This document shows, piece after piece, positions 26,319 to 33,485 of a stretch of DNA of 33,485 bases. This DNA comes from Clostridiales bacterium (GTDB lineage: Bacteria > Bacillota > Clostridia > Oscillospirales > Oscillospiraceae). The stretch is from positions 1-33,485 of the forward strand of contig JAJQBL010000083.1 in NCBI GenBank assembly GCA_021203325.1, written 5' to 3'. Position 1 is the first letter of the stretch. Each line of letters begins with the position of its first letter. The notes under the pieces were generated by a model. It saw only the letters and a program-made list of their open reading frames with translations. It searched no databases and was not told where the DNA came from. The translations under genes were made by a program, and so were the position numbers.

Positions 26319-27491
26319 TTGGACCGGGCGGGGAAGGACTCCATCGCCGTAGACAAAGGCGTTACCTTCGGCTCCCGGCCCCGCCGGGAGGGCTTCGACT
26401 TCCTGCCCATGTGGGTGGCGGACATGAACTTCCCCACCGTCCCCACCATTCAGGAGGCAGTGATTCAGCGGACCCAGCACCCCGCCTTTGGCTACTTCCC
26501 CACCTCCCAGGAGTATTATGACAGTATCATCCGCTGGCAGAAGGTGCGCAACGGCGTGGAGGGGCTGGAACAGGAACACATCGGCTATGAAAACGGCGTG
26601 CTGGGCTGCGTGGTCTCCGCTTTGCAGGCCTTCACCGCCCCCGGCGACCCGGTACTGCTCCACAGCCCCACCTACATCGGCTTCACCCACTGCATCACGG
26701 ATAATGGGCGGGAAATCGTTCACTCCCAGCTGAAGCGGGACGGGGACGGCGTCTGGCGCATGGACTATGAGGACATGGACCGGAAGCTGAAGGAGCGGAA
26801 CATTCACTTTGCGGTGTTCTGCAACCCCCACAACCCCTGCGGCCGGGTTTGGACGCCGGAGGAGATTCAAAAGGCCATGGAGGTCTACCGGGCCAACGAC
26901 GTGGTGGTGGTGTCCGACGAGATCTGGAGCGACCTGATTCTGGACGGCCACAAGCACACCCCCACCCAGAGCGTCAGCGAGGACGCCAGGCAGCGCACCA
27001 TCGCCGTCTACGCCCCCAGCAAGACCTTCAACCTGGCGGGGCTCATCGGCTCCTACCATGTCATTTACAACAAGTACCTCCGGGACCGGGTGCGGGCCCA
27101 GAGCAGCAAGTGCCACTATAATGCCATGAACGTGCTGTCCATGCATGCCCTGATCGGCGCGTACAAGCCGGAGGGCGAGGTCTGGGTGGACGAGCTGTGC
27201 CAGGTGCTGTCCGCCAATGTGGAGCTGATGTACCGCTACCTGAACGATGAGGTGGAGGGGGTCAGCCTGGCCAGGCCGGAGGGCACCTATATGCTGTACC
27301 TGGACTGCGAGGGCTGGTGCAGGGCCCACGGCAAGACCCTGGATGAGCTGCTGGACGACGGCTACGAGGTGGGCGTGGGCTGGCAGGACGGCCGCCCCTT
27401 CCATCGGCCCTACGCCATCCGCATGAATCTGGCCCTGCCCACCGCACGGGTGGAGGAGGCCATTCGGCGGCTGCGGGAGTACGTATTTTAA
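26319..27491 (+). CDS. PatB/MalY-type PLP-dependent C-S lyase, start region disrupted
   Basis: This is a fold-type I aminotransferase-like enzyme of the MalY/PatB group, which cleaves cystathionine-type C-S bonds. Blocks are FLPMWVADMNFPTVPTI, FGYFP, NPHNPCGRVW, VVSDEIWSDLI and APSKTFNLAGL with the PLP lysine. The family N-terminus is visible as QYDFTSILDRAGKDSIAVD, but the ATG at 26289, correctly placed after AAAGGAA, reads ATG CAG TAG CAG TAT GAT, with an in-frame stop at codon 3. The first usable start in frame is TTG 26319, which lacks a ribosome site and removes the conserved YDFTSI. The rest of the frame is intact to a normal end. Low expression, readthrough, a fresh nonsense mutation or a sequence error are all possible. 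Confidence 0.85.
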   Translation: MDRAGKDSIAVDKGVTFGSRPRREGFDFLPMWVADMNFPTVPTIQEAVIQRTQHPAFGYFPTSQEYYDSIIRWQKVRNGVEGLEQEHIGYENGVLGCVVSALQAFTAPGDPVLLHSPTYIGFTHCITDNGREIVHSQLKRDGDGVWRMDYEDMDRKLKERNIHFAVFCNPHNPCGRVWTPEEIQKAMEVYRANDVVVVSDEIWSDLILDGHKHTPTQSVSEDARQRTIAVYAPSKTFNLAGLIGSYHVIYNKYLRDRVRAQSSKCHYNAMNVLSMHALIGAYKPEGEVWVDELCQVLSANVELMYRYLNDEVEGVSLARPEGTYMLYLDCEGWCRAHGKTLDELLDDGYEVGVGWQDGRPFHRPYAIRMNLALPTARVEEAIRRLREYVF

Positions 27492-27504
27492 AAGGTACTT
27501 TCCC

Positions 27505-27549
27505 GTGGGCGCACTGTAGAAGTTTTTCTGCGGTGCGCCCACTTTTTTT
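27505..27549 (+). terminator. intrinsic terminator after patB
   Basis: GTGGGCGCAC / GTGCGCCCAC form a perfect 10-bp stem, with an inner AGAA/TTCT pairing, followed by TTTTTTT, 13 bases beyond the stop codon. Confidence 0.95.
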
Positions 27550-27622
27550 GAGCCATAGTGTCAGAAATCCCCTCTGTTTTCCGACTTAACAGGTGAAAGG
27601 CAAAGGAAAGGAGGTCAACCCC

Positions 27623-28171
27623 ATGGAGGACGAAGCCATCATCGCGTTGTACTGGGCCAGGTCGGAGGAGGCCATCTCCGAAACCGACCGGAAATATGGC
27701 CGCCTGCTGGCACAGGTGGCCCGAAACATCCTGCAAAACCGGCAGGACGTGGAGGAATGTGTCAACGACAGCTATCTGGGGGCCTGGAACGCCATGCCGC
27801 CCCAGCGCCCCGCCCTGCTGCGGAGCTTCCTCTGCCGCATCACCCGGAATCTGGCGCTGGACCGGTCGGACTACCACCACGCCGCAAAGCGCAGCGTCAA
27901 CTGCACCGCCTCCCTGGAGGAGCTTGACCGGCTGGGGGACGGCCGGGAGAGCGTGGAGGAGGAAGTGCTGCTGGCCCAGCTGATGAACGACTTTTTGGCC
28001 GGACTGAAGCCGGAGCAGCGGGTGATCTTCCTGCGGCGGTACTGGTTCTTTCAGCCGGTGAAGGAGATCGCCCGGTTCCTGGGCTGGACGGAAAACCGGG
28101 TCAGCGCCAGCCTTTCCCGCACCCGCAGGAAGCTGCGGGACTATCTGGAACAGGAGGGATATACGATATGA
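27623..28171 (+). CDS. ECF-like RNA polymerase sigma factor
   Basis: This is a 182-residue sigma-70-family factor. Sigma region 2 lies at about 20-85 (LLAQVARNILQNRQDVEECVNDSYLGAWNAMPP, LRSFLCRITRNLALD) and region 4 at about 125-175 (LKPEQRVIFLRRYWFFQPVKEIARFLGWTENRVSASLSRTRRKLRDYL). The start at ATG 27623 is set by AAAGGAGG; the track GTG at 27593 has no such site. Its stop overlaps the next start as ATGA, so the sigma factor and the membrane protein downstream are translationally coupled, the usual layout for an ECF sigma and its anti-sigma. No clear promoter was found in the short upstream gap. Confidence 0.92.
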   Translation: MEDEAIIALYWARSEEAISETDRKYGRLLAQVARNILQNRQDVEECVNDSYLGAWNAMPPQRPALLRSFLCRITRNLALDRSDYHHAAKRSVNCTASLEELDRLGDGRESVEEEVLLAQLMNDFLAGLKPEQRVIFLRRYWFFQPVKEIARFLGWTENRVSASLSRTRRKLRDYLEQEGYTI

Positions 28172-29613
28172 ACAAGGACGATATGCGCAGGATGCTGGCC
28201 CTGGTGGACGACCGGTATCTGGACGAGGCCCAGGACTGGCGGCCTCAGCGCCACCGGTGGCCCCGGTGGGTGGCCCTGGCCGCCTGCCTGTGCCTGGTGG
28301 TTGGGCTGGGGGGATTTGCACTCTCCCAATGGCGCGTGGGCGGCGCCAACAGCTCCGGCGGACTTGACAGCTCCGGCGGCTCCGACGACGGCCCCACCAG
28401 CTTTAGCAGCTACGCCGGGCCAGTCCTCCAGCTGACCCTGGGGGAGGAAACCGACGCCGTCTCCGCCCGGCGGCAGCTGACCTACGGCCTGACACCGGGC
28501 GTCTGGCAGCAGGAGCTGGAGGTGACGGACGGCTACGCCCTGACCAACACCTCGGAGGAGGATGTGACCCTGACGGTGTACTACCCCTTCGTCGGCACCC
28601 TGTACGACCTGACCACCCCCTCCCTGACCCTGGACGGGGAGGAACTGGAGGCCGGCGACCCGCTGGTGGGGACGGTGATCTGGCATCAGGGGTCGGAGGG
28701 CGACCTGGGCGGCAACTACGCCACGGACTGGGAGGACTATCAGGCCGCCCTGGAGGACGGCAGCTATCTGGAGGAGGCCATCGCCGGGGTGGGAGAACTC
28801 ACCGGCACGGTGACGGTTTACTGGCTGCAAAATGCGGACTGCTCCGCCGCGGAGGGGGAGAACCCCACCCTCCAGTTCTCCGCCACCATTGACCCGGAAG
28901 TCACCGCCTGCTTCTCCTACGGCATGAACGGCAGCCGGTGGAACGACGAAACCGGCACCTTCGGCTCCAGCTTCTCGGTGGACGAGGATGATTTGACCAA
29001 CGGCAGCCTTCACTGCGTCATCCTCTGGGGGGAGGACGTGACGGACTACACCCTCCAGGGCTACGAGAACGGGGGCTGCGACAAGGGTATGGAGACGGAG
29101 GTCACCGCCGCCGTCCTCCGGGAGGAGACCACCTGGGCCGAGCTGCTCCCCCGGCTGCTGGAGGACTATTTCAGCCGGGACCCGCTGGAAAGTGACGCCA
29201 CGGAGGAGATGGTGGCGGAGGCCGCGGCCCAGTGGATTACAGAGAACCGCTGGGCGGTGGGTATGCTGGACTACGACGGCATAAGCGAAATCCTCAGCGG
29301 AGCGCGGGTGTTCTGGCTGGAGGCGGAGGTCACGGTTCCTGCCGGGGAGACGGTAACGCTGGAGGCCCACCTGACCCAGACCGCCAGCTACAACTACACG
29401 GACTACTCCGACAGCCTCTTGGGCTTTGACCTGCTGCTGGGGGCAGGCAGCAGCCTGACCGTCACCGAGACCGCCGTCACCCTGGTCACCCTGGACGATG
29501 ACCAGGACTGGGACATTTACGCCCAGAACTACGGGTTCGACCCGGAGAATGGCGTCTCCACCGTCACGCTGGAGGGGGAGGAAATTCACTACTATCTGGA
29601 ATTGAATCCGTAA
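28168..29613 (+). CDS. membrane protein, presumed anti-sigma partner
   Basis: This is a 481-residue single-pass protein. A short cytoplasmic N-terminus (MNKDDMRRMLALVDDRYLDEA...) and a basic RHRWPRW stop signal precede one transmembrane segment at about 34-53. A Gly/Ser linker and an acidic extracellular domain of about 420 residues rich in Tyr, Thr and Asp follow. I do not recognise the extracellular fold. The assignment as anti-sigma rests on the ATGA overlap with the sigma gene and on the N-terminal layout, which I recall from similar pairs in gut Clostridia. The cytoplasmic 30 residues are short for a full anti-sigma domain, so it could instead be the regulated target or a co-sensor. Confidence 0.65.
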   Translation: MNKDDMRRMLALVDDRYLDEAQDWRPQRHRWPRWVALAACLCLVVGLGGFALSQWRVGGANSSGGLDSSGGSDDGPTSFSSYAGPVLQLTLGEETDAVSARRQLTYGLTPGVWQQELEVTDGYALTNTSEEDVTLTVYYPFVGTLYDLTTPSLTLDGEELEAGDPLVGTVIWHQGSEGDLGGNYATDWEDYQAALEDGSYLEEAIAGVGELTGTVTVYWLQNADCSAAEGENPTLQFSATIDPEVTACFSYGMNGSRWNDETGTFGSSFSVDEDDLTNGSLHCVILWGEDVTDYTLQGYENGGCDKGMETEVTAAVLREETTWAELLPRLLEDYFSRDPLESDATEEMVAEAAAQWITENRWAVGMLDYDGISEILSGARVFWLEAEVTVPAGETVTLEAHLTQTASYNYTDYSDSLLGFDLLLGAGSSLTVTETAVTLVTLDDDQDWDIYAQNYGFDPENGVSTVTLEGEEIHYYLELNP

Positions 29614-29620
29614 AAATAAC

Positions 29621-29656
29621 ACGCTGTTATAGCAGACGCGCCTGCTATAACAGCGT
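29621..29656. terminator. bidirectional terminator between the anti-sigma gene and truA
   Basis: A perfect 15-bp stem ACGCTGTTATAGCAG / CTGCTATAACAGCGT with a 6-base loop is followed by TTCTCTTTTT on the plus strand. An A-rich side serves truA on the minus strand. Confidence 0.92.
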
Positions 29657-29665
29657 TTCTCTTTT

Positions 29666-30403
29666 TCAGTAATCCACCTTCATCAGGCACAGCCCCTCCG
29701 GCGGGGCGGTAGGCCCGGCCTGGCTGCGGTCCCTGGCCGCCAGAATCTCCCCCACCCGCTCCGGGGGGAGATTGCCATAGCCCACCTCCAGCAGGGTGCC
29801 CACCATGATCCGCACCATGTATTGCAAAAAGCCGCTGCCGTGGAAGGTGAAGGTGAGGTAGCCCCCGGTTCGCACAATGTCGATGGAGTCCACCCGGCGG
29901 ACGGTGGACTTTTTCATCTTCGGGTTGCCACAGAAGCTCTTGAAGTCGTGCTCCCCCATCAGGTAAGCCGCCCCCCGGCCCATGGCCGCCTCGTCCGCGG
30001 GCTGCTCCAGCCGGGCGACGTAGCGCCGGTCGAAGATGGGCTTCATGGGGCCGTCATAGCAGGTGTAGCGGTAGGTCTTGCCCACCGCCTTGTACCGGGC
30101 GTGGAACCGCTCCGCCGCCGGGCGCACCTCCCGCACCCCGATGTCCTCCGGCAGGTAGCGGTTCAGGTAGTCCCGCAGCTCCTCCGGCGTCAGCGCCGTG
30201 TCCAGCCAGACGTTGGCCACCATCCCCCGGGCGTGTACCCCGGCGTCCGTCCGGCCTGCGCCGATGACCTCCACCGGCGCCCCGGCCAGCCGCTCCAGCA
30301 CCCCTTCCAGCTTCCCCTGGATGGTGGGCAGGCCCGGCTTGCTCTCCCAGCCGTGGTACCGGGTGCCGTCATAGAGGATGGTCAGCTTGTAGTTCTGTCT
30401 CAT
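29666..30403 (-). CDS. truA: tRNA pseudouridine(38-40) synthase
   Basis: TruA converts uridines 38-40 of the tRNA anticodon stem to pseudouridine. The 245-residue protein has the TruA active-site block GAGRTDAGVHARG with catalytic Asp53. Also present are LTILYDGTRYHGWE, AVGKTYRYTCYDGP, FCGNPKMKKSTVRRV and FHGSGFLQYMVRIMVGTLLEVG. The start at 30403 (MRQNYK) follows AAGGAG by 6 bases; the track start at 30604 lies inside rmuC and is not plausible. It is divergent from rmuC, with overlapping promoters in a 97-base gap. Confidence 0.96.
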   Translation of the reverse strand: MRQNYKLTILYDGTRYHGWESKPGLPTIQGKLEGVLERLAGAPVEVIGAGRTDAGVHARGMVANVWLDTALTPEELRDYLNRYLPEDIGVREVRPAAERFHARYKAVGKTYRYTCYDGPMKPIFDRRYVARLEQPADEAAMGRGAAYLMGEHDFKSFCGNPKMKKSTVRRVDSIDIVRTGGYLTFTFHGSGFLQYMVRIMVGTLLEVGYGNLPPERVGEILAARDRSQAGPTAPPEGLCLMKVDY

Positions 30404-30433
30404 AAGAAGCTCCTTTCCTTTTCCGGCTGCTTC

Positions 30434-30476
30434 TGGTATAATAAAGCAGTATAGCACAAAACCGGCAAAGTTGTAA
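30434..30476. promoter_or_regulatory. divergent promoters of truA and rmuC
   Basis: For truA (minus), TTACAA (30476-30471) and TATACT (30453-30448) are 17 bases apart. For rmuC (plus), an extended -10 TGGTATAAT ends at 30442 with no good -35. The two -10 boxes are only 5 bases apart, so the promoters probably compete. Confidence 0.7.
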
Positions 30477-30500
30477 GCGTTTTTTCGGAAGGAGATACTT

Positions 30501-31733
30501 ATGGATATTGCTATTTTCGTTCTGCTGGCAGCAGTCCTGGCGGTGCAGGGAGTGACGCTGTACCAGCTCCTCGCCGCCCAGCGGCAGGCCGGGGACACCG
30601 CCAAACTGGAGCAGGCCCTCCAGGCGTCGGAGGAGCGGCAGCAGAAACAGCTCGCCGCCCTGAAGGAGGACCTTCACATGACCCTCCAGAGCCTCTCCAC
30701 CATGGGTCAGGACGCCACCGCCCGCCAGCTGGTGCAGATGGAGCAGCGGCTGCAAACCCTGGAGTCCACCAACGAGGCCAAGCTGGAGGCCATCCGCCAG
30801 ACCATGAACCAGAGCCTGGAGCGCCAGCGGCAGGAGAACAGCCGGAAGCTGGACGAGATTCGGGGCACCGTGGACGAGCGGCTGCAAACCACCCTGGAAA
30901 AGCGCATCGCGGAGTCCTTCCAGTCTGTCAGCGCCCAGCTGGAACAGGTCTACAAGGGCCTGGGGGAGATGAAGACCCTGGCCAGCGACGTGGGCGGCCT
31001 GAAACAGGTGCTGTCCGGCGTCAAGACCCGCGGCATCCTGGGGGAGGTGCAGCTGGAGGGGATTCTGCGGGAAATTTTGGCCCCGGAACAGTACGACACC
31101 AACGTGGCCACCATCCCCGGCAGCAGCAACCGGGTGGAGTTCGCCATCCGCCTGCCCGGTCAGGAGGATGGCAGCGTGGTCTACCTGCCCATCGACTCCA
31201 AGTTCCCCGGCGACCGGTACGCCCAGCTCCAGGACGCCCAGGCCACCGGCGACAAGGCCCAAATCGCCGCCGCCTACAAGGCGCTGGAAACCGTCCTCCG
31301 CAGCGAGGCAAAGGACATCCGGGACAAGTACCTGGAGGAGCCGTATACCACCAACTTCGGCATCATGTTCCTGCCCTTCGAGGGGCTGTATGCCGAGGCG
31401 GTGAACCGGGGCATGGTGGAGGTCCTGCAGCGGGAGTACCACGTCAACATCGCAGGCCCCAGCACCATGGCGGCGCTGCTGAACTCGCTGCAAATGGGCT
31501 TCCACACCCTGGCCATCCAGAAGCGGAGCAGCGAGGTCTGGGCAGTGCTGGGGGAGGTCAAGACGGAGTTCGGCAAGTTCGAGGACGGCCTGCTGAAAAT
31601 GCAGAAGCACCTGAACCAGACCTCCAGCGACCTGGACTCCCTCATCACCACCCGCACCAGAGCCATCAACCGCAAACTGCGGGATGTGCAGGCGCTGGAC
31701 AGCGTGAGCGCGGGGGAGGATACTGCCGGTTGA
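30501..31733 (+). CDS. rmuC: RmuC-family protein
   Basis: This RmuC homologue has 410 residues. In E. coli rmuC limits inversion at short inverted repeats, and the family has a restriction-endonuclease-like fold. It has an N-terminal membrane anchor (IAIFVLLAAVLAVQGVTLYQLL), a long coiled coil at about 30-150 (repeated Gln/Glu/Arg heptads), then the conserved domain at about 160-385. That domain contains LSGVKTRGILGEVQLEGILREIL, RVEFAIRLPG, YLPIDSKFPGDRY and NFGIMFLPFEGLYAEAV. GGAAGGAGA precedes ATG 30501. The preserved PIDSKFP motif suggests an intact nuclease-like site. Confidence 0.95.
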   Translation: MDIAIFVLLAAVLAVQGVTLYQLLAAQRQAGDTAKLEQALQASEERQQKQLAALKEDLHMTLQSLSTMGQDATARQLVQMEQRLQTLESTNEAKLEAIRQTMNQSLERQRQENSRKLDEIRGTVDERLQTTLEKRIAESFQSVSAQLEQVYKGLGEMKTLASDVGGLKQVLSGVKTRGILGEVQLEGILREILAPEQYDTNVATIPGSSNRVEFAIRLPGQEDGSVVYLPIDSKFPGDRYAQLQDAQATGDKAQIAAAYKALETVLRSEAKDIRDKYLEEPYTTNFGIMFLPFEGLYAEAVNRGMVEVLQREYHVNIAGPSTMAALLNSLQMGFHTLAIQKRSSEVWAVLGEVKTEFGKFEDGLLKMQKHLNQTSSDLDSLITTRTRAINRKLRDVQALDSVSAGEDTAG

Positions 31734-31734
31734 G

Positions 31735-31754
31735 GGCAACGTCATCAATTTGAG
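31735..31754 (+). repeat. 20-bp conserved block, copy 3 of 3
   Basis: GGCAACGTCATCAATTTGAG starts 1 base after the rmuC stop codon, just as copy 1 starts 2 bases after the stop codon of the C_GCAxxG gene. It matches 8046-8065 and 10866-10885. Confidence 0.7.
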
Positions 31755-31839
31755 GATCAAATTTTGCTTTCCCAAAGAAAGATGCGTTTCCGCATTAAAA
31801 ATCAGATTAGCACGAACAATGGAAAACCAGAAAGTTCCC

Positions 31840-32081
31840 CAGCCTCCATCGGCGGCAGCTTTGGTGCCTTTCAAGTTACATCGTCTCTAGCGGAATAGAC
31901 CACCTATAGATTGGATAGTGCAAAGCCCAGCGGGATACGGGGAGATTCTTAAGAGGGGGGCCACAGGTCCCCCTCTTAAGCCGCCTTCTTTCCCCCATTT
32001 CTTGGCGGAGCAAGAAATGGGGCCCCCGGAGGGAAACCACCTGTTTCCTTTCTCAATCCTTGTCTAAGGAGAGAAACCTCT
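31840..32081 (+). repeat. dispersed structured intergenic repeat, copy B
   Basis: This is the second copy of the element at 8185-8430, in the same orientation. Hairpins are 31948-31980 (CTTAAGAGGGGG / CCCCCTCTTAAG, perfect) and 31993-32022 (CCCCATTTCTTG / CAAGAAATGGGG, perfect, loop GCGGAG). Several differences from copy A keep or restore pairing. With block 31735-31754, an 85-base AT-rich linker and the birA terminator, it accounts for the 434 bases between rmuC and birA. No gene is seen there. Confidence 0.82.
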
Positions 32082-32109
32082 CAAAATTGACACCATTCCC
32101 CGTAAAAAA

Positions 32110-32153
32110 GCGCTGCCATGAGGAACAACGCCCCATGGCAGCGCATTTTTTTT
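32110..32153. terminator. intrinsic terminator of birA
   Basis: GCGCTGCCATG / CATGGCAGCGC form a perfect 11-bp stem with a 13-base loop. On the minus strand it is followed by CTTTTTTACG, and on the plus strand by ATTTTTTTT, so it can work both ways. Confidence 0.9.
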
Positions 32154-32167
32154 GCGTTCGTGCCCCG

Positions 32168-33160
32168 TCACACATACCCGTACAGCCCCCGGACGGACAC
32201 CTCTCCGGAGGTGATTGTGCGCCGTGCGCCGTCCGGCATCCGCACCACCAGACCGAACTGCTCGTCCACGTCCTCGGCGAAGGCCGGCTCCACCCTGCCG
32301 TCCGGGTGCAGCAGCTGCACCTCTTTGCCCAGGGTCAGGCAGCGGCGGCGGTAGCGTTCCAGATAGTCGCCCCCGCCGGACAGCCAGTCGGCATACATCC
32401 GGTCCAGGGCGTTGATGACCTCCGCCGCCAGCCGTCCCCGGCGCACCGGCTCCCCCTTCATCATGGCCAGAGACCCGGCCATGGAGCGAATGTCCTCCGG
32501 GAAGTCCTCCTCCCGCTGGTTCACGTTGATGCCGATGCCGGTGACGATGGAGCGGAGGGTCACGGTCTCGCTCTCCAGCATCATCTCCGTCAGGACGCCG
32601 CAGACCTTCCGGTTCTGAATCACAATGTCGTTGGTCCACTTGATTTCCGGCTGCAAACCGGTGGCCGCCTCGATGCCCTCGCAGACCGCCACCGCCACAT
32701 AGGCCGTCAGGTTCAGGGCCTTGGCAGGCTCCACGTCGGGCCGGAGCAGGGCGCTGAGGTAGACCCCCACGTCCCCCGGAGACTGGAAGGTGCGGCCCCG
32801 CCGCCCCCGGCCGCCGGTCTGCTGATTCGCCACCGCCACCGTGCCGCCGGGAAGGTGCTCCTCCTCCCGCTTCAGGTAGTTGTTGGTGGAGTCGATGGAC
32901 TGGAACACCAGCAGCTTGCGCCCCACATGGTCGGTGTTCAGCCAGGGCAGAATCTCCCCCTCCGTCAGAGAGTCCGGCGCGGCGCACAGGCAGTAGCCCC
33001 GGTTGGTGACGGAGCGAATCTCATACCCCTCTTCCCGGAGGGAGCCCACTGCCTTGGACACCGCCGCCCGGCTGATGCCCAGCCGCTGACTGATGGCCTC
33101 GCCGGAGACGAATGTGCCTGCGTTCTTTTGCAGAATGGCGAGAATTTTCTGTTTGTTCAT
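32168..33160 (-). CDS. birA: bifunctional biotin ligase / biotin operon repressor
   Basis: BirA activates biotin with ATP and attaches it to carrier proteins; with a DNA-binding domain it also represses biotin genes. The 330-residue protein has an N-terminal winged helix (about 1-60: GEAISQRLGISRAAVSKAVGSLREEGYEI). The ligase domain follows, with the biotinyl-AMP loop GGRGRRGRTF (about 116-125), SIDSTNNYLK and IKWTNDIVIQNRKVCGVL. A C-terminal SH3-like domain (about 280-330: GKEVQLLHPDGRVEPAF) completes it. The start at 33160 follows GGGAGG by 5 bases; the track extension to 33418 runs through a repeat element and is not credible. No biotin operator or promoter was recognised upstream. Confidence 0.96.
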   Translation of the reverse strand: MNKQKILAILQKNAGTFVSGEAISQRLGISRAAVSKAVGSLREEGYEIRSVTNRGYCLCAAPDSLTEGEILPWLNTDHVGRKLLVFQSIDSTNNYLKREEEHLPGGTVAVANQQTGGRGRRGRTFQSPGDVGVYLSALLRPDVEPAKALNLTAYVAVAVCEGIEAATGLQPEIKWTNDIVIQNRKVCGVLTEMMLESETVTLRSIVTGIGINVNQREEDFPEDIRSMAGSLAMMKGEPVRRGRLAAEVINALDRMYADWLSGGGDYLERYRRRCLTLGKEVQLLHPDGRVEPAFAEDVDEQFGLVVRMPDGARRTITSGEVSVRGLYGYV

Positions 33161-33172
33161 GGGAACCTCCCG

Positions 33173-33222
33173 GTTAGTGGGTAGTAGCCAGTGGCTAGTG
33201 GCTGGCCGCTCAGCGGCCAGCC
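33173..33222. repeat. short tandem AGTGG repeats plus 11-bp hairpin upstream of birA
   Basis: 33173-33205 is made of imperfect AGTGG / AGTGGCT units. It runs into a perfect GGCTGGCCGCT / AGCGGCCAGCC hairpin (33200-33222). The region between birA and the MITE-like element holds nothing else I recognise. Confidence 0.5.
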
Positions 33223-33274
33223 CCAAAAGAGAGCAGCACACGCTCCGGATGGGAACGTATGCCGCTCTGCATCC

Positions 33275-33435
33275 AGGGAACCCCTGAACAAATGAACTTC
33301 GGCGCCTTGCGGTAAATTTGCGCCATAAATGCGTTGCAACCGCTTGAAATCCGTCAGGATTCCTGCGCGCTTGCGCCTTTTTCTGACGCAAATTTCCTCG
33401 CAATTCGCTCTCGTCCATTTATTCAGAGGTTCCCT
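33275..33435. mobile_element. MITE-like element
   Basis: The 161-bp element has 23-bp terminal inverted repeats with 20 matches: AGGGAACCCCTGAACAAATG... at the left and the complement of AGGGAACCTCTGAATAAATG... at the right. Weaker inverted complementarity continues inwards to about 54 bases, including AAATTTGCG on both arms. There is no transposase, and no clear target-site duplication is visible. It is probably a non-autonomous insertion-sequence derivative. It lies upstream of birA and may carry or separate the birA promoter. Confidence 0.6.
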
Positions 33436-33485
33436 ATAGCAACCATCAAAAAACGTGTCACACTTGACAGCGGGTGTATAACAGA

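Noticed and set aside
26302-26350. ATG overlapping the AraC stop (ATGA) as the coupled start of patB
   Set aside because: It is in the wrong frame and ends after 16 codons, so it cannot produce the lyase.
30369-31874. 501-residue minus-strand ORF opposite rmuC
   Set aside because: It mirrors the GC-rich codons of rmuC, spans the truA-rmuC promoter region and has no ribosome site; rmuC on the plus strand is clearly real.
33464-33482. TTGACA and TATAAC near the right edge as a promoter
   Set aside because: Spacing is only 7 bases; a -10 box at the correct distance would lie outside the window.

Overview
The window is chromosomal DNA of a high-GC, Gram-positive-type gut Firmicute. The best guess is the Oscillospiraceae (Flavonifractor / Pseudoflavonifractor / Lawsonibacter neighbourhood). 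This is inferred from GC-rich codons with strong AGGAGG-type ribosome sites, sigma-A promoters, VanW and QueT families, a complete Firmicutes-style glucuronate pathway, and intergenic repeats of a kind I associate with these genomes. No phage, plasmid, CRISPR, rRNA or tRNA was seen.

Layout. 1-2.8 kb: a membrane-anchored VanW-domain protein with a long Ser/Gly/Asp tail, overlapping a DUF2461 gene. 2.8-5.1 kb (minus): aldose 1-epimerase and a ROK-family repressor. 5.5-8.0 kb: recG and a small cysteine-rich C_GCAxxG_C_C protein. 8.0-8.5 kb: a structured intergenic repeat (copy A) and a 46-bp perfect palindrome. 8.5-10.7 kb (minus): a two-gene metal-export operon, a stand-alone HMA metallochaperone followed by a Zn/Cd-type P1B ATPase. 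10.8-11.2 kb: an inverted repeat-type element. 11.2-13.5 kb: queT (minus) and, divergently, a MerR-type regulator fused to an RDD membrane domain. 13.5-14.5 kb (minus): a PepSY lipoprotein whose leader holds an intrinsic terminator.

14.7-25.3 kb is the metabolic centre. kdgK (minus) is divergent from a six-gene operon uidA-uxuA-uxuB-uxaC-kdgA-GH2. UidA releases glucuronate from glucuronides. UxaC, UxuB, UxuA, KdgK and KdgA then convert it through fructuronate, mannonate, KDG and KDPG to pyruvate and glyceraldehyde-3-phosphate. Both divergent promoters carry A/T-rich palindromes centred on TTTTG/CAAAA, four of the five intercistronic gaps hold GC-rich hairpins, and a strong terminator closes the operon. 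No transporter gene is present. An AraC-type regulator follows, and its end overlaps the start region of a PatB/MalY C-S lyase gene that has an in-frame TAG at codon 3.

27.6-33.5 kb: an ECF-like sigma factor overlapping its presumed membrane anti-sigma partner, truA (minus) divergent from rmuC, repeat copy B, birA (minus), and a MITE-like element at the right edge.

The least ordinary items are the MerR-RDD transmembrane regulator, the two structured repeats with covarying stems, a 20-bp block present three times that differs only at codon-silent positions, the PepSY leader terminator, and the early amber codon in patB. Family assignments come from recognising motifs by eye; no database search was run.
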